This document shows, piece after piece, positions 1 to 8,330 of a stretch of DNA of 46,486 bases; positions within the stretch are counted from its first letter, which is position 1; the number at the start of each line of letters is the position of its first letter. The notes beneath the pieces are model-generated. The model was given only the letters and a program-made list of their open reading frames with translations. It was not told where the DNA came from and made no database searches. The translations under genes and the position numbers were made by a program. Source of the stretch: an uncultured Collinsella sp. Its GTDB lineage: Bacteria > Actinomycetota > Coriobacteriia > Coriobacteriales > Coriobacteriaceae. The stretch lies in assembly GCA_958413765.1 (NCBI GenBank), contig CATYVH010000013.1, positions 1 to 46,486 of the forward strand, read 5' to 3'.

Positions 1-145
1 ACAGGCAGCTGAACACGTTGCCCAGGTGCATGCGGCCCGAGGGCGACGGGGCAAAGCGGCCCACGACGGGCGCGGGAACGGGGGTGAACGGCGTCGTTGG
101 CGCGTCCGCGGCGGGCGTTGATATGTTGCGTGCTTTGATATCCAT
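1..145 (-). CDS. gluQ: Glutamyl-Q tRNA(Asp) synthetase-like protein, 5' fragment
   Basis: Only the first 48 codons are inside the window; the gene runs off the left edge. After a variable, proline/threonine-rich stretch of about 28 residues, the frame reads GRFAPSPSGRMHLGN (residues 29-43). This is the first conserved block of class I glutamyl-tRNA synthetases and includes the HIGH-type signature (MHLG). The GRFAPSPSG form is typical of GluQ-RS, the truncated paralogue that glutamylates queuosine in tRNA(Asp), more than of full GltX. Known of the family: GluQ-RS lacks the anticodon-binding domain; that part is not visible here, so a full GltX cannot be excluded. The start is the only ATG in frame. 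No Shine-Dalgarno precedes it, and a TATACT box lies 7 nt upstream, so the mRNA may be leaderless. The N-terminal extension before the catalytic block is longer than usual. Confidence 0.72.
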   Translation of the reverse strand, partial: MDIKARNISTPAADAPTTPFTPVPAPVVGRFAPSPSGRMHLGNVFSCL

Positions 146-152
146 GCGGATG

Positions 153-158
153 AGTATA
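153..158 (-). promoter_or_regulatory. -10 box of the gluQ-like gene, possibly leaderless transcript
   Basis: On the minus strand TATACT lies 7 nt before the ATG at 145, which puts the expected transcription start at or next to the A of the start codon. There is no convincing -35 hexamer 16-18 nt upstream and no ribosome-binding site. Leaderless mRNAs are common in Actinobacteria; that this is one is inferred from spacing alone. Confidence 0.4.
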
Positions 159-283
159 GCGCGGGGCGCGGTAGGGAAGGCGCTGCCGTGGCTCGCAAGT
201 TGGCGACGCTGCGCATTGTGCGCGGTGAGTCTGCGACTCAATGCTTCGACCGCTGCACACCGACTCGGCCTTATACACGACAG

Positions 284-317
284 AAACCCCGGCAGCTCTT
301 CGCAACTGCCGGGGTTT
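284..317. terminator. Perfect 12-bp hairpin, terminator-like
   Basis: Arms AAACCCCGGCAG (284-295) and CTGCCGGGGTTT (306-317) pair perfectly around a 10-nt loop. Each arm ends in A3 or T3, so it could act weakly in either direction, but no gene is seen that would end here. It may be the remnant of a transcript end or one of the intergenic palindromes common in this genome. Apart from this hairpin and the repeat at 510-541, nothing coding is visible between 146 and 658. Confidence 0.4.
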
Positions 318-509
318 CCGCGGAAAAGGGGGACATGATCCTCGAGCGAACGGGAAAGGGGCAAACCGTTTTCGCTCAACTGCTTTATGCCCTTCGCCCG
401 CAGGCTCAATCAGCGTATTTAGCGGCAACACAAAGCCGCTACACCTGTGACGGAGCTGTGAAGCGGCGCCTGCTGCTGGCACGAGCCATGGCAAGGGGTG
501 TCCCAAGAT

Positions 510-541
510 GCCGGCAGATAAGGAACGTCCCTAACTGCCGG
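510..541 (-). repeat. Half-copy of the GGGACGTTCC palindromic repeat
   Basis: This 32-bp stretch is the exact reverse complement of 32438-32469, part of the second full copy of the repeat. It has CCGGCAG/CTGCCGG ends and the core GGAACGTCCC. Only one of the two palindromic halves seen at 31319-31372 and 32436-32495 is present. It lies about 120 bp upstream of the DUF2207 gene. Confidence 0.8.
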
Positions 542-658
542 GTGCGGGGGAGGGTGACTTTTGTCCTGTCTGACGCTCCGGTTGCCGAGATATTCGTCCT
601 GTGCGCACGCAAACGTGGGACAATGACGCTGTTGGTTATACAGACAAAGGATGTGCCT

Positions 659-2602
659 ATGAACGCCCCCGTTGCCAATGCCTGTCGGCAGCGCTGCCTG
701 TTTGCGCGGTTTGCTTCCATGTGCGCACTCGTCGCGTGCGCGCTGTTGCTGTTGCCCGCCGTCGCGCGCGCCGACGGCTATTCCATGACCCAAACCTATA
801 TCAGCGCCACGGTCGAGGCCGACGGATCGCTGACTGTTGTCGAGGGACGCCAGTTTGATTTCGACGACGACATCAACGGCGTGTACTGGGATATCAACAC
901 GGGCACCAACCAGCAGGGCGGCTCGGTGAACGTTGATGTGCTGAGCGTCGAGGAAGACAACGCCGCGTTTAACAAGGTCGACAGCGCAAACAAAGGCGAC
1001 AACGGTGTCTATACGGTTGAACAGTCCGACGGCAGCGTAAGGATCAAGGTTTTCAGCCCCCACGAGAGCGGCGACAGCGCGATCTATTACGTGAGCTACA
1101 CCATGACCGGTGCGGTTATGAACTGGGCCGATACCGCCGAGCTCTACTGGAAATTTGTGGGTGACGGCTGGTCTGCGAATTCCGACGACGTCGAGATGGA
1201 AGTTTACTTCGCGGACAGTGCCATCGGGACGCCGGCGAGCAAGGGCGACAACTTCCGTGCGTGGGGCCACGGCCCGCTGACGGGCGACGTATCGCTCGAC
1301 GCGGACAAACCCATGGTCACCTACACCATTCCGTGCGTGCACGAGGGCGAGTTTGCCGAGGCGCGTATCGCCTTCCCCAGCGACTGGGTGCCAGGACTAT
1401 CCGCCTCGAGCGAGGAGCGCATGCCGACAATCCTGAGGGAGGAGAAGGCGTGGGCCGAGGAGGCCAACGCCCGCCGCGCCCACGCCCGCATGATCGCAAA
1501 TACGCTTGCCGTGGTAAGCGTTGTCGCGGCGGTGACCTTTACCGGCGTAATCGTCGTGCTCAAGCTGCGTCGTCGCAAGCCAAAGCCGCTTTTCCAAGAC
1601 GAATACTTCCGTGACGTGCCCTCCGCCGACCATCCCGCCGTGCTTTCGGCCCTCATGAGCTGGAACGAGGTGCCCGACCAAGCATATATCGCCACGCTCA
1701 TGAAGCTCACCGACGACCGTGTGATCAAGCTGGAGCAGGCGACCGTGACCAAGGCCAAGAAGGGTCTGTTGGGGCGCGAAAAAGAAGAACAGACGTATCG
1801 CGTGACGGTGAGTGATGCGGGCTGGAAGTCGGCCAAGGGCATTGACCACATGGTGCTCAAGGTCTTCTTTGCCGGTGCTAAGCCCGACGAGAACGGTGAT
1901 CGCTCGCGCACGTTTGACGAGCTGCAGCACTACGTTAAGCAGCACGCTACGCCCGTGGGCGACAAGCTCGAGGACTATCAGAACACCGTTAAGGGCAAGC
2001 TGGCCGATAGCGAGTACGTTGCCTCGGACGGCATCGTTGCAATGGTGTTTGGCCTGGTTCTCGGCATCTTGGTCGCCTTTATCCCCGTGGGGTCTATCTT
2101 CTTTACCGACGGCGCACAGGCGAACATTATCGCCGCGGTTATCTCGGTGCCGATTGTGCTGGTGGGTATTGGCGTGGGCCTTACGTTCCGCCGCTTTACG
2201 CCGGAGGGCGCCGAGGTGGCGGCTCGCTGCAAGGCGCTTAAGCATTGGCTCGAGGACTTCACGCGCCTAAAGGAAGCCGTCCCCGGCGATCTGGTCCTGT
2301 GGAATAAGCTTCTGGTGATGGGTGCGGCGCTGGGCGTTTCGAAGGAAGTCCTGCGTCAGCTTGCCGAGGCCGTGCCGCCCGAGGTGCGCGAGGCCGACGG
2401 TTTCTACGACAATTACCCCTGCTACTGGTGGTACTACCATCATTACGGCAACGAGTCGCCGATGGATTCGTTCGACGGCGTGTATCATGAGAGCATCCGT
2501 GAGCTCGCGTCGAGCTCCGACAGCTCGGGTGGCGGCGGAGGCGGCGGCTTCTCGGGCGGCGGAGGCGGCGGCGTCGGCGGAGGCGGCGGCGGAACGTTCT
2601 AA
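659..2602 (+). CDS. DUF2207 family membrane protein with glycine-rich tail
   Basis: Protein of 647 aa of unknown function. A signal peptide spans about residues 1-38 (basic start, hydrophobic core ALVACALLLLPAVA, cleavage near ARA-DG). An extracellular beta-rich region of about 240 residues follows, with the DUF2207-type beginning (SLTVVEGRQFDFDDDINGV). One membrane segment is at about 281-300, followed by a basic stop-transfer LKLRRRKPK. A cytoplasmic winged-helix-like region follows, then two further membrane segments near 458-478 and 487-508. The last ~25 residues are almost pure glycine (GGGGGGGFSGGGG), a hallmark of DUF2207 proteins. Start: the frame is open far upstream, but the ATG at 659 has AAAGGA at good spacing and gives a clean signal peptide. 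No operon partner. DUF2207 proteins are widespread in Actinobacteria and their role is not established. Confidence 0.85.
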   Translation: MNAPVANACRQRCLFARFASMCALVACALLLLPAVARADGYSMTQTYISATVEADGSLTVVEGRQFDFDDDINGVYWDINTGTNQQGGSVNVDVLSVEEDNAAFNKVDSANKGDNGVYTVEQSDGSVRIKVFSPHESGDSAIYYVSYTMTGAVMNWADTAELYWKFVGDGWSANSDDVEMEVYFADSAIGTPASKGDNFRAWGHGPLTGDVSLDADKPMVTYTIPCVHEGEFAEARIAFPSDWVPGLSASSEERMPTILREEKAWAEEANARRAHARMIANTLAVVSVVAAVTFTGVIVVLKLRRRKPKPLFQDEYFRDVPSADHPAVLSALMSWNEVPDQAYIATLMKLTDDRVIKLEQATVTKAKKGLLGREKEEQTYRVTVSDAGWKSAKGIDHMVLKVFFAGAKPDENGDRSRTFDELQHYVKQHATPVGDKLEDYQNTVKGKLADSEYVASDGIVAMVFGLVLGILVAFIPVGSIFFTDGAQANIIAAVISVPIVLVGIGVGLTFRRFTPEGAEVAARCKALKHWLEDFTRLKEAVPGDLVLWNKLLVMGAALGVSKEVLRQLAEAVPPEVREADGFYDNYPCYWWYYHHYGNESPMDSFDGVYHESIRELASSSDSSGGGGGGGFSGGGGGGVGGGGGGTF

Positions 2603-2687
2603 CGGTCGTAAGCTATGGGATGGGCTCTTCTCGGCAGTCGTCGGGGAAAGTCCATCCCCTTTTTATGCGCCAAAATGGGCCGATCTT

Positions 2688-2714
2688 GCCCCTTTTGGCC
2701 CCCTCAAAAGGGGC
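2688..2714 (+). terminator. Hairpin downstream of the DUF2207 gene
   Basis: GCCCCTTTT (2688-2696) pairs with AAAAGGGGC (2706-2714), a perfect 9-bp stem with a 9-nt loop. No long T-run follows, but the U/A-rich stem base could serve both strands. It ends one base before the inverted-repeat element at 2716. Confidence 0.45.
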
Positions 2715-2715
2715 A

Positions 2716-2944
2716 GTGGGCAAAAAATGCCAAAAATGAGTACTGTTGCCGCAACGGTCACATTTATTTGCGCTAAATAGTTGGCTCCTAATGAGAGTAT
2801 TTCTCGTTAAGAGTCAATTTTATTGAACATTTGAGGAAATACGTCAGCTCGCCCGGCTGACCGCCGTGTCTAAAAGCCTCAAAATGCCCTAAATCGCTGC
2901 TACTAAAAAGGTAACAGTACTCATATTTGATGTTTTTTGCCCAC
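2716..2944 (+). repeat. AT-rich inverted-repeat element, copy A (229 bp)
   Basis: Left arm 2716-2750 and right arm 2910-2944 match as inverted repeats at 30 of 35 positions: GTGGGCAAAAAA, a variable triplet, then AAATATGAGTACTG or a close variant. The outer part of the right arm (2897-2944) is nearly the same in copies B (23593-23822) and C (38150-38368), while the ~160-bp core differs between copies. No open reading frame of note is inside. Base composition is far richer in A+T than the neighbouring genes. The overall form is MITE-like, but no transposase and no clear target-site duplication were seen. It lies 114 bp after a plus-strand stop codon. Confidence 0.75.
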
Positions 2945-2984
2945 GGCTATTTGCAGACCCCCTATAAGGCGATGCTAGGCTACT

Positions 2985-3048
2985 CATTGGGGACAGACTT
3001 AAATGACCAGTCGTTGGGGATCAGTCATTGGGGACGTTCTTAAATGAC
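2985..3048. repeat. Two degenerate 23-bp direct repeats (CATTGGGGAC... type)
   Basis: CATTGGGGACAGACTTAAAT (with GAC, 2985-3007) and CATTGGGGACGTTCTTAAAT (with GAC, 3026-3048) are near copies 41 bp apart. The second is bounded by AGTCATT and AATGACT, making a small palindrome, and holds the GGGACGTTC core shared with the repeats at 31319 and 32436. They sit in the convergent space between two stop codons. Confidence 0.7.
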
Positions 3049-3065
3049 TAGGTGTGGCTGCTGGG

Positions 3066-3707
3066 CTAGACGGTTAGGTCCAGCTCGTAGAGGAAGCTTT
3101 CGCGCGGCATGGCGTGGCGGCGCTCTTCGCGGTTGGCGCGGTGCGTGGCGGTGCGCTTAAAGCCGTGCAGTTCGTAGAACTTCCACGAGCAGTTGGAGTC
3201 GGTGTACAGGTGCGCCCTTGTCGCCCCGCGCGAGGAAAGGTACGAGACGGCGGCATCGAGCAACACCGAGCCAACGCCCAGGCCGTGGACTTCGCGATCA
3301 ACGGCAAGCAGTGTGACCTCGTTGTCGTGCGGCAACGGGCTGCTCTCGAGCAGGCGGTTGTTGGTTCGGATGGTTGTGCGCACAAACGAGAGATGCTCGG
3401 TGCAGGCATCGGGCTCCAGCTCGCGCATCTGCGAAAGCAGCGCGCGTTCGGTATCCATCCAATGTTCCTTGACGGTGGCGCCGGAGCTCTGTCCCGCACG
3501 CGCGAGCGCAATGCCACGCGCCTGACCGTCGATGACGGCGACCTGCGAAAACGTCGATGACGAAAGGCAATAGGCGAGGTCGCATGCGGCCTCAAGGTGG
3601 TTGTACTCATCGTTATCCGAATTGTTATGCCAAAGCTGCTGCAGAATCAGCGCGATGGCGTCGAAATCTTCGGTATCAAACGGTCGGTAGAGAACCCGCG
3701 AGACCAT
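3066..3707 (-). CDS. GNAT family N-acetyltransferase
   Basis: Predicted acetyl-CoA-dependent N-acetyltransferase of 213 aa. The acetyl-CoA binding motif A is clear: EVTLLAVDREVHGLGVGSVL (residues 130-149), with the Q/R-x-x-G-x-G type pyrophosphate loop HGLGVG at 141-146. The family's C-terminal motif B is seen as FYELHGFKR (177-185). The first ~110 residues are longer than in minimal GNAT proteins and contain the variable acceptor-binding part, so the substrate cannot be named. Start: ATG at 3707 is preceded by AAAGAGG at a suitable distance. The gene stands alone and converges on the DUF2207 gene. Confidence 0.85.
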   Translation of the reverse strand: MVSRVLYRPFDTEDFDAIALILQQLWHNNSDNDEYNHLEAACDLAYCLSSSTFSQVAVIDGQARGIALARAGQSSGATVKEHWMDTERALLSQMRELEPDACTEHLSFVRTTIRTNNRLLESSPLPHDNEVTLLAVDREVHGLGVGSVLLDAAVSYLSSRGATRAHLYTDSNCSWKFYELHGFKRTATHRANREERRHAMPRESFLYELDLTV

Positions 3708-3983
3708 GGTGCCTCTTTCTTCTGCGGATACATATCGAGCACAGTTCTACCACGCTATTGGCATCTAATTATGGTGCCCCTGTGTTCCATGAACTCACCG
3801 TGCCCGATGCCGTGTCCACCCCCCCGCTCGCAAGCTTTTTCTGCACAGCCGTGCGTTGCGGGGTGCAACGTCGCGCTCGATGCGCTACATTGAATCAGTA
3901 TTTTCAATGCCGCTGCGCGAGCGCTGCAGATCGACGTATCACCGACTCACAGAGCACGGCGGCGTACCAGACAGGAGGACTGC

Positions 3984-5591
3984 ATGGGATCTGATGTGAA
4001 GATCGCACGCGCGTTGATCTCGGTTACCGATAAGACGGGCGTCGTCGATTTCGCACGGACGCTGGTTGACGACTTTGGCGTCGAGATCATCTCTACGGGC
4101 GGCACGGCTCGTGCCATCGAGGACGCGGGCGTTCCCGTAACCCCCATCGAGGAGTTTACGGGCTATCCCGAGATGATGGACGGCCGCGTCAAGACGCTGC
4201 ATCCCAAGGTTCACGGCGCGCTGCTTGCCCGTCGCGACTCCGAGCAGCACATGCAGGAAGCCGCTCAGCACGGCATTAAGCTGATCGACCTGGTCGTCGT
4301 CAACCTGTACGAGTTCGAGAAGACCGTTGCCAACCCCGAGGTCACCTTTGCGGATGCCATCGAGCACATCGACATCGGTGGCCCCTCCATGCTGCGCTCC
4401 GCTGCTAAGAACGCCGCGAGCGTTACCGTCATCTCTGACCCGGCTGACTACGACGCCGTCCTTGCCGAGATGCGCGAGACCGGCGGTTGCACCACGCTTT
4501 CCACCCGTCGCCGCCTGCAGGTGAAGGTCTACCAGACCACCGCCGCCTACGACACGGCTATCTCCCGTTGGCTTGCCGCCCAGGCAAGCGACGTGGCGGA
4601 CACCTCTGCCAAGCTCGAGATTTCGCTGGAGAAGGTCGACGACCTGCGCTATGGCGAGAATCCGCAGCAAAAGGCCACGGTCTATCGCTTTGCCGAGGGC
4701 TGCGAGAACACCGCGAGCTCTCAGTTCCCGCTCGTGGGCTCCGAGCAGATCCAGGGCAAGCCGCTCAGCTACAACAACTATCTGGACGCCGATGCCGCCT
4801 GGAACCTGGTCCGCGAGTTCGACGAGCCTGCCTGCGTGATCCTTAAGCATCAGAACCCCTGCGGTTCCGCCGTTGCCGAGGACATCACGGCTGCCTACGA
4901 CCGTGCCTTTGCCTGCGATCCCAAGAGCGCCTTTGGTGGCATCATCGCCTGCAACCGCGAGGTCCCCTTTGAGCTGGTTGAGCACTTTGCCGATCAGAAC
5001 AAGCAGTTCGTCGAGGTTATCATCGCCCCGGGCTACACCGACGAGGCGCTCGAGCGCATGGCCAAGCGCCCCAACCTGCGCGTGCTGGCTACCGGCGGCG
5101 TAGACCACGGCGCCCAGGTGGAGCTGCGCTCCATCGACGGCGGCATGCTGGTGCAGGAGGTCGACCACGTGACCGAGGACCCCGCGACCTTTACGTTCCC
5201 CACCGACCGCAAGCCTACCGACGCCGAGATGGCCGAGCTCGAGTTTGCCTGGAAGGTCTGCAAGGGCGTTAAGTCCAACGCCATTCTGGTCTCCAAGGGC
5301 AAGGCCGGCATTGGCATGGGCCCCGGTCAGCCCAACCGCGTTGACTCCGCGCTGCTTGCCTGCGAGCGCGCCGAGGACTTCTGCGAGCGCGAGGGCGTGG
5401 AGAAGGGCGGCTTTGCCTGTGCAAGCGACGCGTTCTTCCCGTTCCGCGACAACGTCGACGTGCTTGCCGCACACGGCGTGACCTGCATCATCCAGCCCGG
5501 CGGCTCCAAGCGCGACGACGAGAGCATTCAGGCCTGCAACGAGCACAATATTGCTATGGTCTTCACGGGCGCCCGCCACTTTAGGCACTAA
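3984..5591 (+). CDS. purH: Bifunctional AICAR formyltransferase / IMP cyclohydrolase
   Basis: Catalyses the last two steps of de novo IMP synthesis, formylating AICAR with 10-formyl-tetrahydrofolate and closing the ring. It is 535 aa, close to the family norm of 510-530. An MGS-like IMP cyclohydrolase domain occupies about residues 1-150 (LISVTDKTG, STGGTARAI, GRVKTLHPKVHG). The AICAR transformylase domain follows, with RYGENPQQ near 222 and the catalytic Lys-His pair in KHQNPCGSA near 288. The C-terminal block ends in TGARHFRH. AGGAGG precedes the ATG by 5 nt. No other purine gene is next to it, and a strong terminator follows at 5621. The 276-bp upstream gap shows no riboswitch-like sequence that I recognise. 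Confidence 0.96.
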   Translation: MGSDVKIARALISVTDKTGVVDFARTLVDDFGVEIISTGGTARAIEDAGVPVTPIEEFTGYPEMMDGRVKTLHPKVHGALLARRDSEQHMQEAAQHGIKLIDLVVVNLYEFEKTVANPEVTFADAIEHIDIGGPSMLRSAAKNAASVTVISDPADYDAVLAEMRETGGCTTLSTRRRLQVKVYQTTAAYDTAISRWLAAQASDVADTSAKLEISLEKVDDLRYGENPQQKATVYRFAEGCENTASSQFPLVGSEQIQGKPLSYNNYLDADAAWNLVREFDEPACVILKHQNPCGSAVAEDITAAYDRAFACDPKSAFGGIIACNREVPFELVEHFADQNKQFVEVIIAPGYTDEALERMAKRPNLRVLATGGVDHGAQVELRSIDGGMLVQEVDHVTEDPATFTFPTDRKPTDAEMAELEFAWKVCKGVKSNAILVSKGKAGIGMGPGQPNRVDSALLACERAEDFCEREGVEKGGFACASDAFFPFRDNVDVLAAHGVTCIIQPGGSKRDDESIQACNEHNIAMVFTGARHFRH

Positions 5592-5620
5592 GTTTCGCCC
5601 TGGGACAAAATAATCTCTGC

Positions 5621-5656
5621 AAAAGACGGCCGCTCCGTTTGGAGGGCCGTCTTTTT
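5621..5656 (+). terminator. Rho-independent terminator of purH
   Basis: AAAAGACGGCC (5621-5631) pairs with GGCCGTCTTTTT (5645-5656) around a 13-nt loop. Perfect 11-bp stem ending in T5. Confidence 0.93.
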
Positions 5657-5672
5657 GGTATAAGAGGACGGA

Positions 5673-6404
5673 ATGACTAACACGAAAGGTATGACCATGC
5701 CCCAGATTGATGATGCCGAGCTGTTTGGCAATGCCGAGGATCAGCGTGCGTACGAGGACTTTTGCGCCAATCAGGAGGCGGTCGAGAAGTTTACGCTCGA
5801 CAAGCCCGCGCTTGTCTGCCGTTGGCGCATGTCCAACAAAAAGGTGCCCATGCTCAACCGTCACATCCGCGCGCTGTCCGAGCGCTTGGTGCAGGGCGAG
5901 CCGCTTACCCACAACATGCTCAGCTGGGCCAAGCAGCACGTTGAGTGGTCACTTGCCGAGGGCGATTACACTGCGCGCGACGGCGTACTCATGCTGGTGA
6001 TCGACATCAACGGCAACGCTGCCATGACGGTGGGGGAGTACGAGCCGCTAGCCGATACGTCGGCCAAGGCGCTGCGTGCCCGTTCTGCCGAGGCCCGCTC
6101 CGAGGCCGACGAGACCGGCGTGGCGCCCGAGCTGCTCGCTGCAGTCAACGACGGAGAGCTGGCCTTTGTGGCGCCGGCGGACGAGTGCCTGTGCGGCACG
6201 GCGACGCTCATCGAGCAGCTGGCCCAGACCAAGGGCATCTCGGTCGCTCGCGTGGACATTCCCGCGCAGCTCAAGGGTGCCCTGTTCCTGGTGAGCGATG
6301 AGCATGGCGTGGTTCCCGCCGCCGACGCTGACGCCGCCGAGTCCGATGCCGCGACGGTCGCCTTCTTTGCCGACGGCTACGAAAAGCTCCGTGCCCGCCG
6401 CTAA
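5673..6404 (+). CDS. Conserved hypothetical protein
   Basis: A soluble 243-aa protein (235 aa if the third ATG is used) that I do not recognise. It is acidic, without signal peptide or membrane segment. The first half (RAYEDFCANQEAVEKF, WRMSNKKVPMLNRHIRALSE) looks helical; the second half has alternating Ala/Glu helices and short strands (GALFLVSDEHGVVP). Start is uncertain: ATG at 5673 has GAGGA 4 nt before it, whereas ATG at 5697 has GAAAGG upstream. TATAAG at 5659-5664 looks like a -10 box and would start the message only 2-8 nt before 5673, which favours the later start or a leaderless mRNA. Base and codon use match the neighbouring genes. Confidence 0.75.
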   Translation: MTNTKGMTMPQIDDAELFGNAEDQRAYEDFCANQEAVEKFTLDKPALVCRWRMSNKKVPMLNRHIRALSERLVQGEPLTHNMLSWAKQHVEWSLAEGDYTARDGVLMLVIDINGNAAMTVGEYEPLADTSAKALRARSAEARSEADETGVAPELLAAVNDGELAFVAPADECLCGTATLIEQLAQTKGISVARVDIPAQLKGALFLVSDEHGVVPAADADAAESDAATVAFFADGYEKLRARR

Positions 6405-6581
6405 ATGATTTTTCTGGGACGGGGATTTTTTAATCATTTGATCCCCGCGCCCGCTGCGAGCGAGGGCGAGCCGAACGCTTTCGTTCGCGAACAGTTCTGT
6501 CACCTTGCCGCCGTGCGAGCCGTGTGCCGGCGGTTTCGCGGCAATAATGGCTGTAAGACAACAAGAGGGGGAGCGGAATCC

Positions 6582-7253
6582 ATGGCGCTGATCTATATCG
6601 TTGAGGACGACGAGCCCATTCGCCGCGAGCTTGCCGACATCCTTGTCCGTGCAGGTTTTGAGGTCGAGGCCTGCGAATTGTTCGAGCATGTCTCGCGCGA
6701 TATTCTCGCTGCCGCTCCCGACCTTGTGCTGCTCGACCTCACGCTTCCCGTCAAGGACGGCCAGCATATCTGCCACGAGGTTCGCCGCGAATCCGAGGTT
6801 CCCATCATCGTGCTTACCTCGCGCACGACCGAGATCGACGAGGTCATGGCCATGACGCTCGGCGCGGACGACTTTGTTCCCAAGCCCTATAGCGCGCGCG
6901 TGCTCGTAGCGCGCATTAACGCACTGCTGCGACGCACCGCCACTGCCGGCGAGCGCAGCACGGTCGTCCACAAGGGGCTGGAACTCGACCTCGCCCGCTC
7001 CGCGGTCACCAACACGCAAACCGGCGACAGCACCGAGCTCACCAAAAACGAGCTGCGTATCCTCTCGCTGCTTCTGAGCCGCGCGGGCAAGATCGTTTCG
7101 CGCTCGGCCATTATGCAGGACCTGTGGGACTCCGATGCCTTCGTGGACGACAACACGCTCACCGTCAACATCAACCGTCTGCGTACCACGCTCGAAAAAA
7201 TCGGCATCAAGGGGTATTTGACCACGCACCGCGGCCAGGGCTATTCGGTCTAG
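6582..7253 (+). CDS. OmpR-family response regulator
   Basis: DNA-binding response regulator of 223 aa. The receiver domain (1-118) has acidic residues D9-D10, phospho-acceptor D52 in LVLLDLTLPVKDG, T79/S80 and K101 in FVPKPYSA. A winged-helix effector domain occupies about 130-223 (ELTKNELRILSLL, DDNTLTVNINRLRTTL, GYLTTHRGQGYSV). The SDAFVDDNTLTVNINRLR signature is typical of regulators paired with BceS/GraS-like kinases that react to cell-envelope attack. The ATG at 6582 has GGGAG 9 nt upstream. The kinase gene starts 9 nt after the stop, so the two are surely co-transcribed and cognate. No BceAB-type ABC transporter is next to them. Confidence 0.93.
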   Translation: MALIYIVEDDEPIRRELADILVRAGFEVEACELFEHVSRDILAAAPDLVLLDLTLPVKDGQHICHEVRRESEVPIIVLTSRTTEIDEVMAMTLGADDFVPKPYSARVLVARINALLRRTATAGERSTVVHKGLELDLARSAVTNTQTGDSTELTKNELRILSLLLSRAGKIVSRSAIMQDLWDSDAFVDDNTLTVNINRLRTTLEKIGIKGYLTTHRGQGYSV

Positions 7254-7262
7254 GGGTCGGCT

Positions 7263-8306
7263 ATGTCGTTTGCCAAATTCTTCAAAGATGCGCTGCTTTC
7301 CGTCGCCGTGTGGACGTGCGGCGTGCTGCTGAGCTGCTTTGTGCTGGCGGTCGCCGGAGCCCCGGCATCTATCGTGGTCGTGGCGGTCGGCGTGTCCTTT
7401 ATCTTTGGCATCCTGGGCATCGTGATTGAGTATGTGCGCCGCCGCCGCTTCCTGCATCAGCTGGAGCGGGCGGCCGAGGAGCTGGAGAGCCCCGCGTGGG
7501 TGCAAGAGATGGTGCAATGCCCGACGTATGCCGAAGGCGAGCTCGAATACGAAGTCCTGCGCCGCGTGGGCAAGGCGGCTTGCGATGAGGTAGCGGAAGG
7601 GCGACGTCAAACCGACGACTATCGCGACTATATCGAAAGCTGGGTCCACGAGGCCAAGTTGCCCCTGGCGGCAGCCCATCTGATTCTTGAAAACCTGGAC
7701 GGCAGCGAAGACGACCTGTCGCGCGTGGACGATTTGGGCCGCGAGCTGGCTCGCGTGGAGCGCTATATCGACCAGGCGCTGTACTACGCGCGCTCGGAAG
7801 TCGTGGAGCGCGACTACCTGATTCGCCGCTGGAATCTCAAGGCCCTGGTGACGGGCGCGATTAAGGCCAACGCGCGCGAGCTTATCGCGGCGCACGTGGC
7901 GCCGGTGTGCGAGAATCTCGACTTTGAGGTCTTTACCGACGAGAAGTGGCTCGAGTTTATTCTGGGTCAGCTCATTCAGAACAGCATTAAATATGCGTGC
8001 GAGGACGGCGCGAAGATCGTGTTTTCGGGTGCGTTGCTGGACGAGGGCCTGGCAAGCGAGCGCATCGAGCTCACCGTCGCGGACAACGGCTGCGGCGTGA
8101 GCGCGGCCGACCTGCCCCGCGTGTTCGAGAAGGGCTTTACCGGCGACAACGGCCGCACCACCAAGCGCGCAACGGGCATCGGCCTCTACCTGGTGGCGCG
8201 CCTGTGCCCCAAGATGGGCATCGACGTCACCGCAGCATCCGACTCCGGCGAAGGCTTTGTCGTAACGTTTTCCTTCTCAACGAACAAGTTCCAATACTTT
8301 GAGTAG
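7263..8306 (+). CDS. Intramembrane-sensing type sensor histidine kinase
   Basis: Protein of 347 aa. Two membrane helices (about 12-32 and 37-57) are separated by only a few residues, leaving essentially no outside sensor domain. This is the layout of intramembrane-sensing kinases such as BceS and GraS. The phospho-acceptor is H129 in SWVHEAKLPLAA, the family's variant of the H box. The ATPase domain has N240 (QLIQNSIKY), DNG at 274-276 and GIGLYL at 305-310. Known of relatives: they usually receive the signal from an adjacent BceAB-like transporter, which resists peptide antibiotics. Here none is visible, so the partner is elsewhere or the kinase senses directly. It lies 9 nt after its regulator. 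Confidence 0.92.
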   Translation: MSFAKFFKDALLSVAVWTCGVLLSCFVLAVAGAPASIVVVAVGVSFIFGILGIVIEYVRRRRFLHQLERAAEELESPAWVQEMVQCPTYAEGELEYEVLRRVGKAACDEVAEGRRQTDDYRDYIESWVHEAKLPLAAAHLILENLDGSEDDLSRVDDLGRELARVERYIDQALYYARSEVVERDYLIRRWNLKALVTGAIKANARELIAAHVAPVCENLDFEVFTDEKWLEFILGQLIQNSIKYACEDGAKIVFSGALLDEGLASERIELTVADNGCGVSAADLPRVFEKGFTGDNGRTTKRATGIGLYLVARLCPKMGIDVTAASDSGEGFVVTFSFSTNKFQYFE

Positions 8307-8330
8307 CCGGGCCGTCTTGCGGTGCGGACG

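Noticed and set aside
188..658. N-terminal extension of the DUF2207 gene to an upstream start
   Set aside because: The added stretch has no domain, crosses a hairpin and a repeat, and would place the signal peptide in the middle of the protein.
2716..2944. Insertion sequence
   Set aside because: No transposase frame is inside any of the three copies and no clear target-site duplication was seen, so it is called an inverted-repeat element only.
3939..5939. Long open frame on the minus strand opposite purH
   Set aside because: It mirrors the codon pattern of purH (GC-rich third positions leave the antisense frame open), has no ribosome-binding site and no recognisable domain.
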